Shown here: one piece after another, positions 1 to 9,651 of the stretch
Numbering within the stretch: the stretch's first letter is position 1
How the letters are laid out: every line of letters begins with the position of its first letter
From: Kappaphycus alvarezii
Taxonomy: Eukaryota > Rhodophyta > Florideophyceae > Gigartinales > Solieriaceae
Direction of reading: 5' to 3'
Length of the DNA: 64,000 nt
Assembly: GCA_002205965.3 (NCBI GenBank)
Contig: NADL03000590.1
Location: 2,981,001 to 3,045,000 of the forward strand
Made by a program: the position numbers and the translations under genes
Notes under the pieces: model-generated
Databases searched by the model: none
Told to the model about the DNA's origin: nothing
Seen by the model: the letters and a program-made list of their open reading frames with translations, nothing else

Positions 1-475
1 CCTTCTCGATGTCGAACGAGATCATGTGATCCTCGGGCTGCACGCTCATTGCGAACTCTGTGAGCGTCTCCATACGCACAGACCCTTGGCCCAATGATTC
101 GACTGCATCGACAAGTTGACCACAAACCGTCCCGACCGCTCGCCGTTCTTCTCCTGCCATACGACGAACGCCGACGATATGAAGGCACCGGCCTCGCGCG
201 CCGCGCATGCTCCGAGGTGACCTCCTGGTAGATTCCGGTAGACAGTCCCTTCTTGATATCCTCCTTTCCAAACTCCAAATCCTCCTTCGTCTGCGGGATA
301 TCCCCCAGCTCCACTCCTTGCCCTTGCTTGAAGGCTTGGTGTGGTTGCTCGTATATCCCAAATTGGATACTTTGGCAGAGGTATTCCGAAGCAACTATCT
401 GGCGCCACGCTTCGACGTGCCTTTGCAGAACACGCCATAACGGGCGCCCCATGGCCCAGCCGACTAATTCCCATC
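1..475 (-). pseudogene. Reverse transcriptase N-terminal portion, frameshifted and partial
   Basis: The frame begins inside the end of ORF1 (VGWAMGRPLWRVLQRHVEAW), continues with IYEQPHQAFKQGQGVELGD and KEDLEFGKEDIKKGLSTG, changes frame near 195-215, then shows FISSAFVVWQEKNGERSG and GRFVVNLSMQSNHWAKG. It slips again in the G/C run at about 82-86 before METLTEFAMSV. These are the fingers and early palm of an RT. The catalytic YxDD box lies beyond the window. At least two frame breaks mean it cannot be translated as it stands. Confidence 0.7.
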
Positions 476-1173
476 GGCGGCGCCATCCTTCTTTCCGGCA
501 TGTCCTGCACGCTTCGTCGCGTTGTTTACCTTGAGGGTGGCTACCGCCTTGAACATTTGAGAAGATAAATGCGACTCCAGGGTCGCCAGCGGGTCGTCGA
601 GGTCGTCCGCCATCGCCGTCTCGCCACGGCGTTCAAGGGAGGGAAGAACGAGTTTGGCGTACATCGGATCCCTGCTCGCCATGCGATAGAACTCGGCACG
701 GAGACCGAGCACACGCAACGAGTACCGGACGGCGACGAACGCCCACGCGTCGAACTTCTCAGCCTCGTCGTTATTTCCAGCCTCGAAAGCCTCCTGGCGC
801 AGGTCGTACGCCACATGTGGAGCACCGACCAGTACCCGGCGGCGTTGATGTACTTTGCCTCGTGTTCGGCGACTGGGTACATGCTCTGGTGCTTCGCGAG
901 CTTCCGGCGAAGTGGCCAGTCTTCGTTGTCGAAGAAGCCGCCGATGAAGGCCGACGCGGCGTCGCCAGCCTGGAACGGGTAGCGGGTGAGACCGAACCTC
1001 TGCTCACGGTCGGCCCGCTCGGCGATCCAGGCGTACGCCTGCACCCAGTCGACGGAGATGCCGGCTTCAGGGAGCGACTTGCTGGCTGCAACTTTCTTGC
1101 ACTTCTCGAGGAGGTCTTCGGCGAGAGACTTCGAGTTCATGACGGGGTTGGTGGAAGACGACGAGGAGGCCAT
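464..1173 (-). pseudogene. Retroelement ORF1 (gag-like), frameshifted
   Basis: An ATG at 1171-1173 opens a frame of about 235 codons if one frame slip near 812-818 is allowed. The N-terminal half (MASSSSST start) is helical and contains a GDAASAFIGGFFDNEDWPL stretch. The second half (starting AYDLRQEAFEAGN) continues in another frame with FDAWAFVAVRYSLRVLG and ends in a basic Lys/Gly tail at 464. No enzyme motif is visible. Its position just upstream of and overlapping the RT frame, and its helical, Trp/Phe-containing make-up, fit a retroelement capsid-like ORF1. This role is inferred from context rather than from a recognised domain. Confidence 0.6.
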
Positions 1174-1745
1174 AGCGTTGTTGAGTTCTGTTTTGTTCGT
1201 TGGAACAAAGCGACGAGGTAACTTTCGGTCGGTATGAATGGGCCTACCACCGGACTAGGTCTGGGGACTCTCGAAAGAGAGAGGCATACCCGCGCATCGC
1301 CGCCAGCGGGTTTGACTCGCACCCCATAGAAAAAGGGGGGGCCGCGGCACGCAGGGCGGAAAGCAGGGCACACGTTGTACACGTGTGATACGTACGCATC
1401 GTGGCACAAGTCCTTCGACTTGCCCTCGCTATCCATTGACATGCGTTTCATGCGCATAAACCGCGGTCTACACACAACAAAAACAAGTACAGTACAGTAC
1501 AACTCATGATTTCCCTTTTCCGAGCGCGGCATGTCCGGGCGATCAAAAAACCCGAGATCTTTCCGCACAGCCACAACAACTGCAGCGCTGCATCTCGAGG
1601 CCCCCAAATAATCTTTTTGTGGCAATCCATCTCCAGCCTCAATCACCCGACGCGCGCACCGCATCAAGCCAAAATCTCACACCTCACCCCCACGCGAAAC
1701 CAGCCCCAACCACGCCAATCCACGCGACACCGTACCCCAACTGCA
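1174..1745. other. Spacer between retroelement and first gene; GTAC-palindrome cluster
   Basis: No convincing coding sequence. The right end (1488-1502) holds tandem AGTAC/GTACAGTAC words of the kind that recur in many spacers of this window. The left part should include the untranslated leader or terminal repeat of the retroelement on its left. The right part is presumably the promoter of the gene starting at 1746. No TATA box could be defended. Confidence 0.4.
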
Positions 1746-2087
1746 ATGGCGCCGCACACGGCAGCCTTTGTGACAGCCCCATGTCGTGCCCCTCTTATCT
1801 CTCCTGCTCCCCTACTGTCCCCTCGTCGCGGCGTATGCCAGCGCGCTTACACCCCACGTAGGGCACGAGATCCGACAATGGGGCTCATCCCGTTGATTCC
1901 GAATTGGGTGGCAATTGCCGCGTGGGCGTTTGGCGCGTACCGTTTCTATCGTGGTTTCAATCGCACGTCGTATCAGGCGTCGTACCGTATTCCGCTGGCT
2001 TTGGCGTGGCCGCTGTTGTTTGCAATGAATGGGAGTTATCGCAAAAATTTTACAAAGAGTATCAAGGGGAGTGATGATGATTTTTGA
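1746..2087 (+). CDS. Small plastid-targeted membrane protein, function unknown
   Basis: 113 codons from ATG at 1746 to TGA at 2085-2087. The frame is open further upstream, but the upstream residues are low-complexity and this ATG gives a good organelle transit peptide: residues 1-44 are rich in Ala, Pro, Ser and Arg with almost no acid. The mature part (from MGLIPLIPNW) has a hydrophobic segment at about 47-67, a short basic loop (YRGFNRTSYQ), a second hydrophobic segment at about 82-95 (IPLALAWPLLFAM), then the basic NGSYRKNFTKSIKG and an acidic end. Two short membrane spans with a positive tail suggest a thylakoid or envelope protein. I do not recognise the family with certainty. It lies tail to tail with the FKBP gene to its right. 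Confidence 0.75.
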   Translation: MAPHTAAFVTAPCRAPLISPAPLLSPRRGVCQRAYTPRRARDPTMGLIPLIPNWVAIAAWAFGAYRFYRGFNRTSYQASYRIPLALAWPLLFAMNGSYRKNFTKSIKGSDDDF

Positions 2088-2554
2088 AATGCAGTGTGTG
2101 TGGGTGCAAAGGGGGTTGTAGAGGGACAGTTGGTAACGTTGGGGAACAGTGCATGCCTGTTGTGGGAGTTGGAGGGGAGCGGATAGGGGGTTTTGGACGT
2201 GAATTTCTCAAGTCGGTGCGAATCAGCCGTGGGTAAACGTGGAATCAAGTTGTTTGTACTGTCGTCGCGATGAGCAGCTTGTGACTTGCTTTTGTGGTGC
2301 CTGTGGCTGGATGTAGGTTTCAAACGCGCCTTTGCGCGCCTCTTAACACCCGCTAGCACTGTACTACTTTACCTTGATCAACTCCAAACTATTGCAACCC
2401 GCGCGCAAGCCACCGCACCCCCGGAATCAAATCAAGCAAATGGAAAAAGTAGAGACAACACAACATGCAAATAAAAGCAGTTAGGTGAGCGAATAAGCCA
2501 ATGTTCCCTACTCTCCCCCTGCAAAAAGAAAGGCAAATGGGGCGTGGTTTCAAC
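2088..2554. other. Convergent spacer
   Basis: About 470 bases between two convergent stop codons. It should hold the 3' untranslated regions and polyadenylation signals of both genes. A TGCAAATAAAAG stretch near 2464-2475 could serve the plus-strand gene. Nothing else is supported. Confidence 0.35.
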
Positions 2555-3208
2555 CTACTCAAACACTATGGTGGCATCCCTCTGCGTCTCCAACACGCTG
2601 AGCAATCTCCTCCTCGGAAAAAACTCGGTGACCTTTGGGACCATATCCGGGGTCTTGTATGCGATATTCGGCGGCAAGACAGCCCTTCTCTTGCCGCCCA
2701 CTTTCATCCCTGTCAATGCCTCACTGACCCCTGGCACCACCTCGTTTGCACCAATTCTGAAAATGCATGGAGGGGCGTTGGGATCATCGTAAGTGCTTTG
2801 AATCTTGATTCCATTAAGACCACGTAAACGAGACGTGTAGTAAATATACGCGGTATCGCCAATGTGCGCTTCAAGACCGGTACCGAGAGACAGGTCAAAG
2901 TATTGCAGTCCTGAGGGGGTGGTAACGACACGGGGTATAGTGGACTCGTAGAGCCGGTCGGGGAGCGGTTTGTCGGGGTTTTGATTTGGTTTATAAGGTG
3001 AAGAGTATGCAAATGTTGGGTGGGGAAGTAGAGACAGGGAGAATGCGGTGATTAGTAATGCGCGACGGGACAGGGGAGGCGGGTGAGAAAGAGGGGCGCT
3101 CATGCGAATGCAGGGGTGGAGGATGATTGGAGGGGGTTGAAGGAAGCGGGGAGGAAAAAGAGTCGAGGAGATAAAGCTAGGGAATGCGAAGGAGGCTTTT
3201 GTCGTCAT
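2555..3208 (-). CDS. FKBP-type peptidyl-prolyl isomerase, thylakoid lumen
   Basis: 217 codons, ATG at 3206-3208. Residues 1-47 form a Ser/Pro/Phe-rich plastid transit region. Arg48-Arg49 followed by a hydrophobic stretch (ALLITAFSLSLL) and a cleavage-like TFA at 65-67 form a twin-arginine lumenal leader. The FKBP fold starts near 94 (TTPSGLQYFDLSLGTGLEA), with GDTAYIYYTSRL, then FRIGANEVVPGVSEALTGM and KVGGKRRAVLPPNIAY, matching the FKBP core that ends each domain with the VLPP turn. Lumenal FKBPs act as prolyl isomerases or assembly factors for photosynthetic complexes. Several plant lumenal members have lost active-site residues and activity here cannot be judged by eye. A second in-frame ATG at residue 36 would leave little transit peptide. 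It shares a short divergent promoter with the HIT gene. Confidence 0.88.
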   Translation of the reverse strand: MTTKASFAFPSFISSTLFPPRFLQPPPIILHPCIRMSAPLSHPPPLSRRALLITAFSLSLLPHPTFAYSSPYKPNQNPDKPLPDRLYESTIPRVVTTPSGLQYFDLSLGTGLEAHIGDTAYIYYTSRLRGLNGIKIQSTYDDPNAPPCIFRIGANEVVPGVSEALTGMKVGGKRRAVLPPNIAYKTPDMVPKVTEFFPRRRLLSVLETQRDATIVFE

Positions 3209-3557
3209 TTGGTATGTTGTTTGGGGTGGGATGTGGAGGAATGAGGACCTTTCTTCCCTGGGGCTCTAGAGTCTGTAGGTTGGGGATAACGCAGCAAGTA
3301 TCGTAGGAATGATGGTAGTGGTGGTCTCTGCAGGACGGTACAGTACGTGATCTTTGCACACCCGGGAAGAGTGATCCTTTTTCTATTTTCTTCCAAGGAA
3401 GACCTCTACATTGCTCAAGATCTCGCATACTGTGCCTTGCATATTTCCATTCTGTCGGGAGGAGTCATCCGCAGCTTTTTGAAAAGGGTAAATTTGCACA
3501 CTTTCTGCCATATGTACAGTACCACATGTCACATCATCCCATCTTGTCAGAACCCCA
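3209..3557. promoter_or_regulatory. Divergent promoter region between FKBP and HIT genes
   Basis: 349 bases separate the two start codons, so both promoters must lie here or inside the neighbouring leaders. A short GTACAGTAC-type word lies near 3338-3346 and TGTACAGTACC near 3514-3524. No TATA element is convincing. Confidence 0.45.
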
Positions 3558-4064
3558 ATGTCTGCGTTTGTCTTCAGCGCGTACCGCCTCCTTTCCCGCA
3601 CAAGAAACACCCCTTTCATTCCCTCTCTCTCTCCTCTCCACAAACCCCTCTTCCAATCCACCCGACCAAATCTCATACGCCCCATGGCCACTGAAAAAGG
3701 ACTCAATGCTCCAGTCGATCTCTCCCAGCCCACCATCTTTGAGAAGATCATCGCTAAGGAGATCCCCGCCAAGATAGTGTATGAAGATGACCATGCTTTA
3801 GCTTTCCATGACATCAACCCTCAAGCTCCCGTCCACATCCTCGTTATTCCCAAGCGTCGAATCCCTATGCTCAGTATGGCACAAGAGTCGGACAAGGACA
3901 TTCTCGGTCACCTCATGCTCACCGCCGCAAAGGTCGCAGAACAGGAGGGTTTGGAGCGCGGTTATCGCATTCTCGTAAACAATGGCAAAGAGGGCTTGCA
4001 AAGTGTGTATCACATCCATCTTCATGTCATCGGTGGACGCACATTGAAGTGGGGTCCCTTCTGA
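3558..4064 (+). CDS. HINT-type histidine triad (HIT) protein, probably organelle-targeted
   Basis: 168 codons from ATG at 3558. Residues 1-42 form a basic, Ser/Pro-rich presequence. Residues 43 onward (MATEKGL) could be a second, cytosolic start. The HIT domain runs from about 58 ([20 protein letters not shown]) through [17 protein letters not shown] and [18 protein letters not shown] to the catalytic triad HIHLHV, with His152, His154 and His156. HINT enzymes hydrolyse purine nucleoside phosphoramidates and bind AMP. The usual C-terminal GGR..W.PG ending is here [10 protein letters not shown], slightly altered. Its 3' end faces the kinase gene, which ends 286 bases away on the other strand. 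Confidence 0.93.
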   Translation: MSAFVFSAYRLLSRTRNTPFIPSLSPLHKPLFQSTRPNLIRPMATEKGLNAPVDLSQPTIFEKIIAKEIPAKIVYEDDHALAFHDINPQAPVHILVIPKRRIPMLSMAQESDKDILGHLMLTAAKVAEQEGLERGYRILVNNGKEGLQSVYHIHLHVIGGRTLKWGPF

Positions 4065-4349
4065 GCTGCTTTGCGTACTTTTCTTTTGTCTCTTCAACTC
4101 TTGGCTTGCGACCCTCATCCACTTCCGAAAACATCCCGCGCTGTGTCCTACTCTGCATGGTTTGTCCTTGACTTTACCGTAAATAACCTCCTGCAAGTCT
4201 ACAATTCAATCTAACTACGTGCATCACCTAGGCTATCTTCTTCTACATGCAGCCTCATCCGTTGTGCTCCTGTCCTACAAGCACAACCTTCATTCTGCAT
4301 ACCTCCTAGCGTTAAAAAGTTGTTTAGTTTCTTCACAAATCACCTCCCA

Positions 4350-7167
4350 TCACATCTCCAGCAAATTCAGCAGCCAAAAGCAGCGCTGCCATTTTCCGCA
4401 GGTTATCCCCTCCCTCTGCACACCATTGACATTATCAAACACCAAATCTCTGCTTGTCCCTGTCATGCAATCCTCTGAGAGTCCCATCGTCAATCCATCC
4501 AGAGGCGCCAATTTCGGTCTAGGCGAGCTCCCATTCGAACCTGAACCATTCGACCTTTGCTTCAAAAGACTTGAATTGCGCTTACCCCCTAACGCTCCCC
4601 GTTCCACGTCTGGAAACTCCCTAAATCCCTCCATTTCCACCTTTTCAACATGGCTTGGCCCTGTTCGCCACCTCTCTGAAAACACTGTGCTAGTCACAGC
4701 ACTCACAGTGTCTATATCTAACCCTTCCCCATGCACTTGTATTCTCTCCCAGCCCTCTTCCGTGTCGCTTTGCTCCTCGTTCGCAGAATAGTACTCCGAA
4801 CTCGATTGTCTATCGTCCATCATTGTCAAATTCTCCGACAAATCCCGTCCTGTATGTATTGGTAAACTAATCGGAGTCGGCACACCGTTCTCTTGTGGTG
4901 AGTCAGATTCTGAAACAGCGCTAGATACCGAGTCGACATTCCCTCTCCGCGCAAACAGGATTCGTCTGCGCCCAGGTCCACGAGTCGAGTCACTTTCACC
5001 TGCTGTTGTACTCCTTCCTCCTTCCGTCCCGGTCCCCCTGCTTCTCTCCCTATCTGGCATAACCTTTTCAACCCCTCGCTTGATTCCTTCCCCTGTCTTC
5101 TTGAAACCGTCTCCAGTCTTTCGGAGACCTGTCTCAATTCCGTCTGTTGTTTTCTTGAAGCCTGTTTCTATGCTGTCCGTTGTCTTCTTCCATCCATTCT
5201 CAATGCCATCTGCAGTCTTTTTCAAGCCTGTCTCTAATCCGTCGGCTGTCTTCTTCATTCCGTCGGCCGTTTTTTTCACTCCCTTTTCAATTCCATCTGC
5301 CGTCTTTTTCACCCCTTTCTCGATACCATCCGCAGTCTTCTTTAAACCGATTTCAATGCCATCGGCGGTTTTCTTCATGCCTTCACTAACCTTTCTAGCT
5401 CCGATTTCTACCCCATCTACAGTTTTCTTCACACCTGTCCCGATACCACCGGCCACCTTCTTAGTGCCCTCCCCAATACCCCCTGCCACTTTCTTAGTAC
5501 CCTCCCCAATACCTTCCGCCACCTTCTTTGTTCCCTCCCCGATCCCCTCCGCCATCTTCTTGGTGCCTTCCCCAATCCCCTCTGCCACCTTTTTCGTTCC
5601 CTCCCCAATACCGTCTCCGACTTTTTTCACGTTCACTGCAGTCTTTTTCACGCCCTCTCCGATGCCGTCTGCCATCTTCTTCGTGCTATCACCCACCTTG
5701 TCCACGACCTGTGGTATTGTAGCTTTAAATTTGTTTGCCATCGCGACTGCAATCACAGCTTTGCGAGCTTTGAACAGTCGCCGCCGTCGAGAGTGCAGGT
5801 TTGATCTATCCCTCCTAATCTCATTACCATAGTAACTCGGGGATGCAATCCAGCGGTGCTGAAGCGCTGCTAATGAAGTCAGGCGCTTGTTTGGATCCAG
5901 ATTCAAGAGACCCTTAACCAGACTCATTGCATCCGGGGAAATGCCTTTCCACAAGACTGCCGGAAATAGTATTCTCCCCGCAACACATTTCCAAAGTACT
6001 CTTTAGTGTTCCTTCCGGGAAACGGTAGTCTGCCCGTGAGGATGGTATACAATATCACACCGCAAGCCCATGAATCAACCGCTGGACCGTGGCCTTGGTC
6101 CGCTATTATCTCCGGGGCCATAAAGTAGGCGGTTCCGACTTGGGTGTGCATAGTATCATCGGCCCCACGCGAGGGGTCTATAAACCTGGCAAATCCAAAA
6201 TCTGATACCTTGATTTGGAGCGGCCAAGAGTTGTTTGCGCAAAGAATATTCTCGGGTTTGAGGTCGCGATGGACGATGGAGTGGCGGTGAAGGTATTCGA
6301 CGGCCGTAAAAATGGAGCGAATGCATTGACTGCCTTGAGCCTCTGTGAGGCTGTCATGCTGTGCGACGAAATCAAAAAGGTCGCCGCCTGGAACAAACTC
6401 CATAACAATATAAATCGTGCGCTTGAGGTCAAAGATCTGGTATGTCTGAACGATATTTTCATGCGAAATGGACTTCATAACAGTTATCTCGCACTCCAAA
6501 TGCTCCTGACTTTTCATGGTGGAGCCCTTTTTGATAATTTTGACGGCGCGCTTTTCGTTTGTTCTGACGTCAAACCCTCCACGACATCGCCGTAGGCGCC
6601 GCTCCCCAATGTGTCGCCAAATGAGTAGTAATCTGTGATATCGCTATTAAGAGCCGAGTCGAGTGCGTGCTTCCAACTATAGCTTCATCCTCTGTAGGAA
6701 TATGCAACCTCAACCATCTATCCCTACCCTGTTGGCGCTCCTTCCCATTCGCACGCTCCCTCCCATTGACCTTGTCATTGCCAGGCTGCTTTTCCTTGCC
6801 GTTGACCTTTTCCTTGACCTGAGGTGGAGACACACAAAGCAACAACTCCCTGGCGTTTGACATCGACATTCCAAGCTGCGGAGCGTACATTGACGACATG
6901 TCGCGGGGGAGCGGAGCGGTTTTTCAGTATGGTGAGAGTGGTGCCCTCGAGAATGACAAACATATCCATGCGGCCGCCGACTTTGGATCGCTTGAGCATC
7001 CAACCATCCTTGTCGACCTGTGCGATGTAGCGGACGACATGTTGGTTGTTATTGTCGCGTGGTCGCAGAATGTTTGTGGCCATGGCGGCGAGAGTGGCGA
7101 TGGGTTTGGGACGATTTGGGTCGGGGATTTCGCGGTGGCGGGGGGGCGGGTCCATGGGTTGCGTCAT
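4350..7167 (-). CDS. PH-domain and CAMK-like Ser/Thr protein kinase with 11-residue repeat tail (frame interrupted)
   Basis: The likely start is the ATG at 7165-7167 (MTQPMDPPP). An N-terminal PH-like domain follows: DKDGWMLKRSKVGGRMDMFVI and TTLTILKNRSAPP, then in the next frame MSSMYAPQLGMSMSNARELLL and WLRLHIPTEDEAIV. The kinase domain has the Gly loop LGSGAYGDV, the Lys of RAVKIIKKG, HRDLKPEN, SDFGFA, MAPEI and DSWACGVILY, typical of the CAMK group. After LDPNKRLTS comes a basic linker, the repeat block, and a Ser-rich acidic tail to the TGA at 4350. The coding frame is broken near 6900-6909, 6675, 6575 and 5962. At the last three, one extra base in a short run restores the protein exactly; at the first, one base fewer in the run (or two more) does so. 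The kinase core is otherwise complete, so assembly error is likelier than a pseudogene. PH plus repeat tail suggests membrane recruitment (inference). Confidence 0.85.
5058..5681 (-). repeat. 11-residue (33-base) amphipathic coding repeats in kinase tail
   Basis: About 18 units follow each other without gaps. The consensus 11-mer is KKTADGIEKGV or KKVAEGIGEGT. Several units are shortened by exactly four residues to 7-mers (KKTAVNV, RKVSEGM, KKTADGM, RKTGDGF). Each unit pairs two Lys with an acid and small residues, the pattern of 11/3 amphipathic helices in synucleins, perilipins and LEA proteins. A drop of four residues removes about one helical turn. The first half uses Gly/Glu (GIGEGT) and the second half Asp/Ile (DGIEKG), suggesting two rounds of duplication. 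Confidence 0.9.
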
Positions 7168-8387
7168 GGTGTTGGACGGATTGGGCAAAGAAAAGGGGAG
7201 GGGGAGAGAAAGGGGTAAGTTTAGAGGGAATGGATTATGTGGATGCAACAGTGGCAGGGTTATGGAATGGGGTACGAGGTGTTTGTTGTGTGGAAATAAG
7301 AGGCGTGGCGGGGTGACACGAGAAAACGAGAAGCAACGAAGCGTAGCAAGAGGGAAGAGCGAGAGAAGGGCCCGGATGGTTGTCTAGGATAGACGGACAA
7401 GATGGAAAGAGTTGAAGGATTGAGGGGGTGGAGGGGAGTAGTGATTGTGATTGCGGAAATGGGTGGTGGGTTTGAAGAGGGAAATTTGGTGAATAGAGAG
7501 GGTCACGTGGAAGAGGGATTTGTGTAAGGTGGTGATGGTGGGGACGGGGCGAGATTGTCGGAGAGGGGCCGGGCCGTAGGGGTTTTGACGGATGGAAGAG
7601 GAGTGATGGGTAGGCGGGGCACCAAGAGAAATCGGAAGTCGGTTTGATGATAGGAGGCCATTTTGTTCCAATTTATGTATGTTTTCGGGGCCTCTGAAAA
7701 GCTCTGTTTCATACCTAGGCTCTAAATAGACTTGTTTCCACTCTTTGGTGCCTGTACGGCGGTTATGGGTTGCTAAACAACCTCGCAGAGCCCTTTTTTT
7801 TCCTCTGCTGTGGGACGGCACAGGACGTGTCTTTGTTCTATTTTGCAAGGACACGTTGTGTGTGCATCCCAAAGCATGCGCAGATAAACTACTATACAGT
7901 ACAGTATTGTATTGTACAGTACAATAGTTCCAAGCGTTTCATAGGTATCAAGAGTATCCATCTAAAGGCTCAAATTATTGCAAAAATAGATTCGACCAAT
8001 ACAAGAAAAACAGATCGCAGGCATGACACCCACCAAAATCAACAGCTACAGTACCATAACAGTATACTGTACTGCACCGAGCCCTTTAGCAAGGTATTGC
8101 ATAAATATTCCGCACTGTACTATGATCTTACTGTACCACCGTCGCCACTGTAAGCACGAAAATGCGCGCTGTAATGCTTCTATGGACTTTACAGCCGTGT
8201 CATTTGAGAAAACACAAAGAGTGCACCACCTCTGCGCAATCCATGCAGCTGCATTTCATGTTTCCCTCCAACACGCTTCCTCAATCCCTCTGCCCTCCAT
8301 TCCCTCAAGCTCCACTCACAGCCCCAACACAACTCACCATCCAACAACCTTGACCTTGTCCCCTGCCCTTCTCTCTCCGTTCCCCCT
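7168..8387. other. Spacer upstream of the kinase gene
   Basis: About 1.2 kb without defensible coding sequence. The part near 7170-7500 is purine-rich on the plus strand (pyrimidine-rich on the kinase coding strand) and is probably its leader and promoter. 7890-8110 carries many ACAGTAC/GTACTGTAC palindromes. Reading frames here are low-complexity Pro/Ser/Thr shadows. Confidence 0.4.
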
Positions 8388-8722
8388 CTACAAAAATTCG
8401 TCCACTACTCGTTCAACCTCCTTTTCCAACTTTTCCTCCGTCACCCAATTCCGACACGCTTCCACCAACAGTGCCAGCTCCCCCTTCCTCTTCTCATCCA
8501 ACATCTCTTGCCTTTCCTCCCAAATTTCCCGCTTCCTCGCCGTCCTCTTCCTCTTCGTCTCCGCAATCTCCACCTCAATTTCTCAGCCCTAACCATCCTT
8601 TCCAATCCCCGTTTCCTAAACCCACATACATCATACACATCCAAAACACATGCACCACCACAACCCACAATAAACACCGTTAGCAATCCCATAAACCCTC
8701 CGCAACAAAAACAAAAAACCAT
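8388..8722 (-). CDS. Small membrane-anchored coiled-coil protein, unknown function (one frame slip)
   Basis: ATG at 8720-8722 opens a hydrophobic, Cys/Gly-rich segment (MVFCFCCGGFMGLLTVFIVG) that would span a membrane once. It is followed by RKRGLERMVRAEKL and, after a one-base frame change near 8575, a long charged helix (ETKRKRTARKREIWEERQEM, then LDEKRKGELALLVEACRNWV) ending EKEVERVVDEFL. The mix of a single N-terminal span and a charged coiled coil resembles small mitochondrial or plastid membrane-anchored factors. I do not recognise the family. It could instead be the last part of the gene to its right, since the gap is tiny and that gene is also frame-broken. Confidence 0.5.
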
Positions 8723-8771
8723 CCACTCCACACATCCCACCTACCTCTTCGCCTCTTCCTTGCTCTTCCGC

Positions 8772-9651
8772 TCAATCTCTCGCCCTACCCCATCCCTCCA
8801 CCCCTCCCGCCCTCCCGCTCCCCAACATCCCTCTCCCACTCGCCAAACTCTTGCGCAATTCATGCATCGCATCTCGATACTTGAACCTCCGTTTCACAAA
8901 CTCCGCGTTTCCCCGCACCTTGGAGCTCCCCTCCGTGCACATCCCCCGCCACCACAAACCCACCCCCTCCACTCCACTACCGTATGCCCGCTGCACGCTT
9001 GCACGATACATCTCGCTCCTTCCAATCCACCTGCGTCTTGCGATCGATTGCGTCACTCTCCCGATTCCCGTCTTTGCCCAGATCGCCGCGGCTCTTACAC
9101 AGTAAACTGTTACAAACCATGTGCCCCGTTTCAATCAACAAAATTTGGTTCCACAAATTCGCAATTTTTTTAACGCTCCCGCTTACACATGTATACAGTG
9201 GTTTGAGACACGTGTCCCAAACAACTTCCAAGACCCGCCGTTCTCATACCGACCCCGCTTGTTTCAAATCATCGCGTCTTGTAGCTACACTCTCCCACCA
9301 CACCCGCTACACCCGCGTCGCCTGCCTCCATCCATGCCGAGTCGTACAAATCACGCCCGAATCATCGCCGATGACATTCCAAGCACGCCTCATGGGCCAA
9401 CCCCACTTGCAACACTTGAACGATTGTCACGCTGACGTCCTGCCATCCTGCCAATCTCGCGTCATCACGTGTGAAACTAGTCTCTCGTACAACGGCGTCA
9501 TACGACCAGGGGGATCCTTGCTTACAACTTGTTCGAATCGTGTGACAGGCGCAAGCCTGAAACGAGTCGTGCTCCGAAAACGTCCACAACAAATGCTGCA
9601 AAACCACGCCCTGACAATCTCATCTGCGATCATTAGGCGACACTCCGCCAT
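8772..9651 (-). CDS. Possible gene of unknown function, frame-broken
   Basis: An ATG at 9649-9651 opens MAECRLMIADEIVRAW. Coding-like stretches then appear in changing frames: SVKKIANLWNQILLIETGHM and KTQVDWKERDVSCKRAAGI around 9000-9180, then NAEFVKRRFKYRDAMHELRKSL around 8850-8920. GC content and codon choice resemble the neighbouring genes, and the plus-strand frames here are only Pro/Thr/Ser shadows. The true protein cannot be reconstructed by eye, and no domain is recognised. Orientation is the most secure statement. Confidence 0.3.

Larger units (their letters stand above)
1..1173 (-). mobile_element. 5' part of a degenerate retroelement, cut by the window edge
   Basis: Reading leftward, a gag-like frame is followed by an overlapping frame that enters a reverse-transcriptase domain and runs off base 1. 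The RT portion contains a run starting GRFVVNLS, then a METLTEF block, then an ISFDIEKG block at the window edge, which is the palm entry region of RTs of the DIRS/Ty3 sort. No terminal repeat can be assigned from this side alone. Several frame changes occur, each consistent with one missing base, so the copy is either decayed or affected by assembly slips. The class (DIRS versus Ty3-like) cannot be fixed without the tyrosine recombinase or integrase beyond the edge. Confidence 0.75.

Noticed and set aside
5080-5832. 250-codon plus-strand frame rich in Phe/Pro/Ser repeats
   Set aside because: It is the antisense shadow of the kinase repeat block. The minus strand gives the sensible Lys/Gly/Asp repeat joined to a kinase domain.
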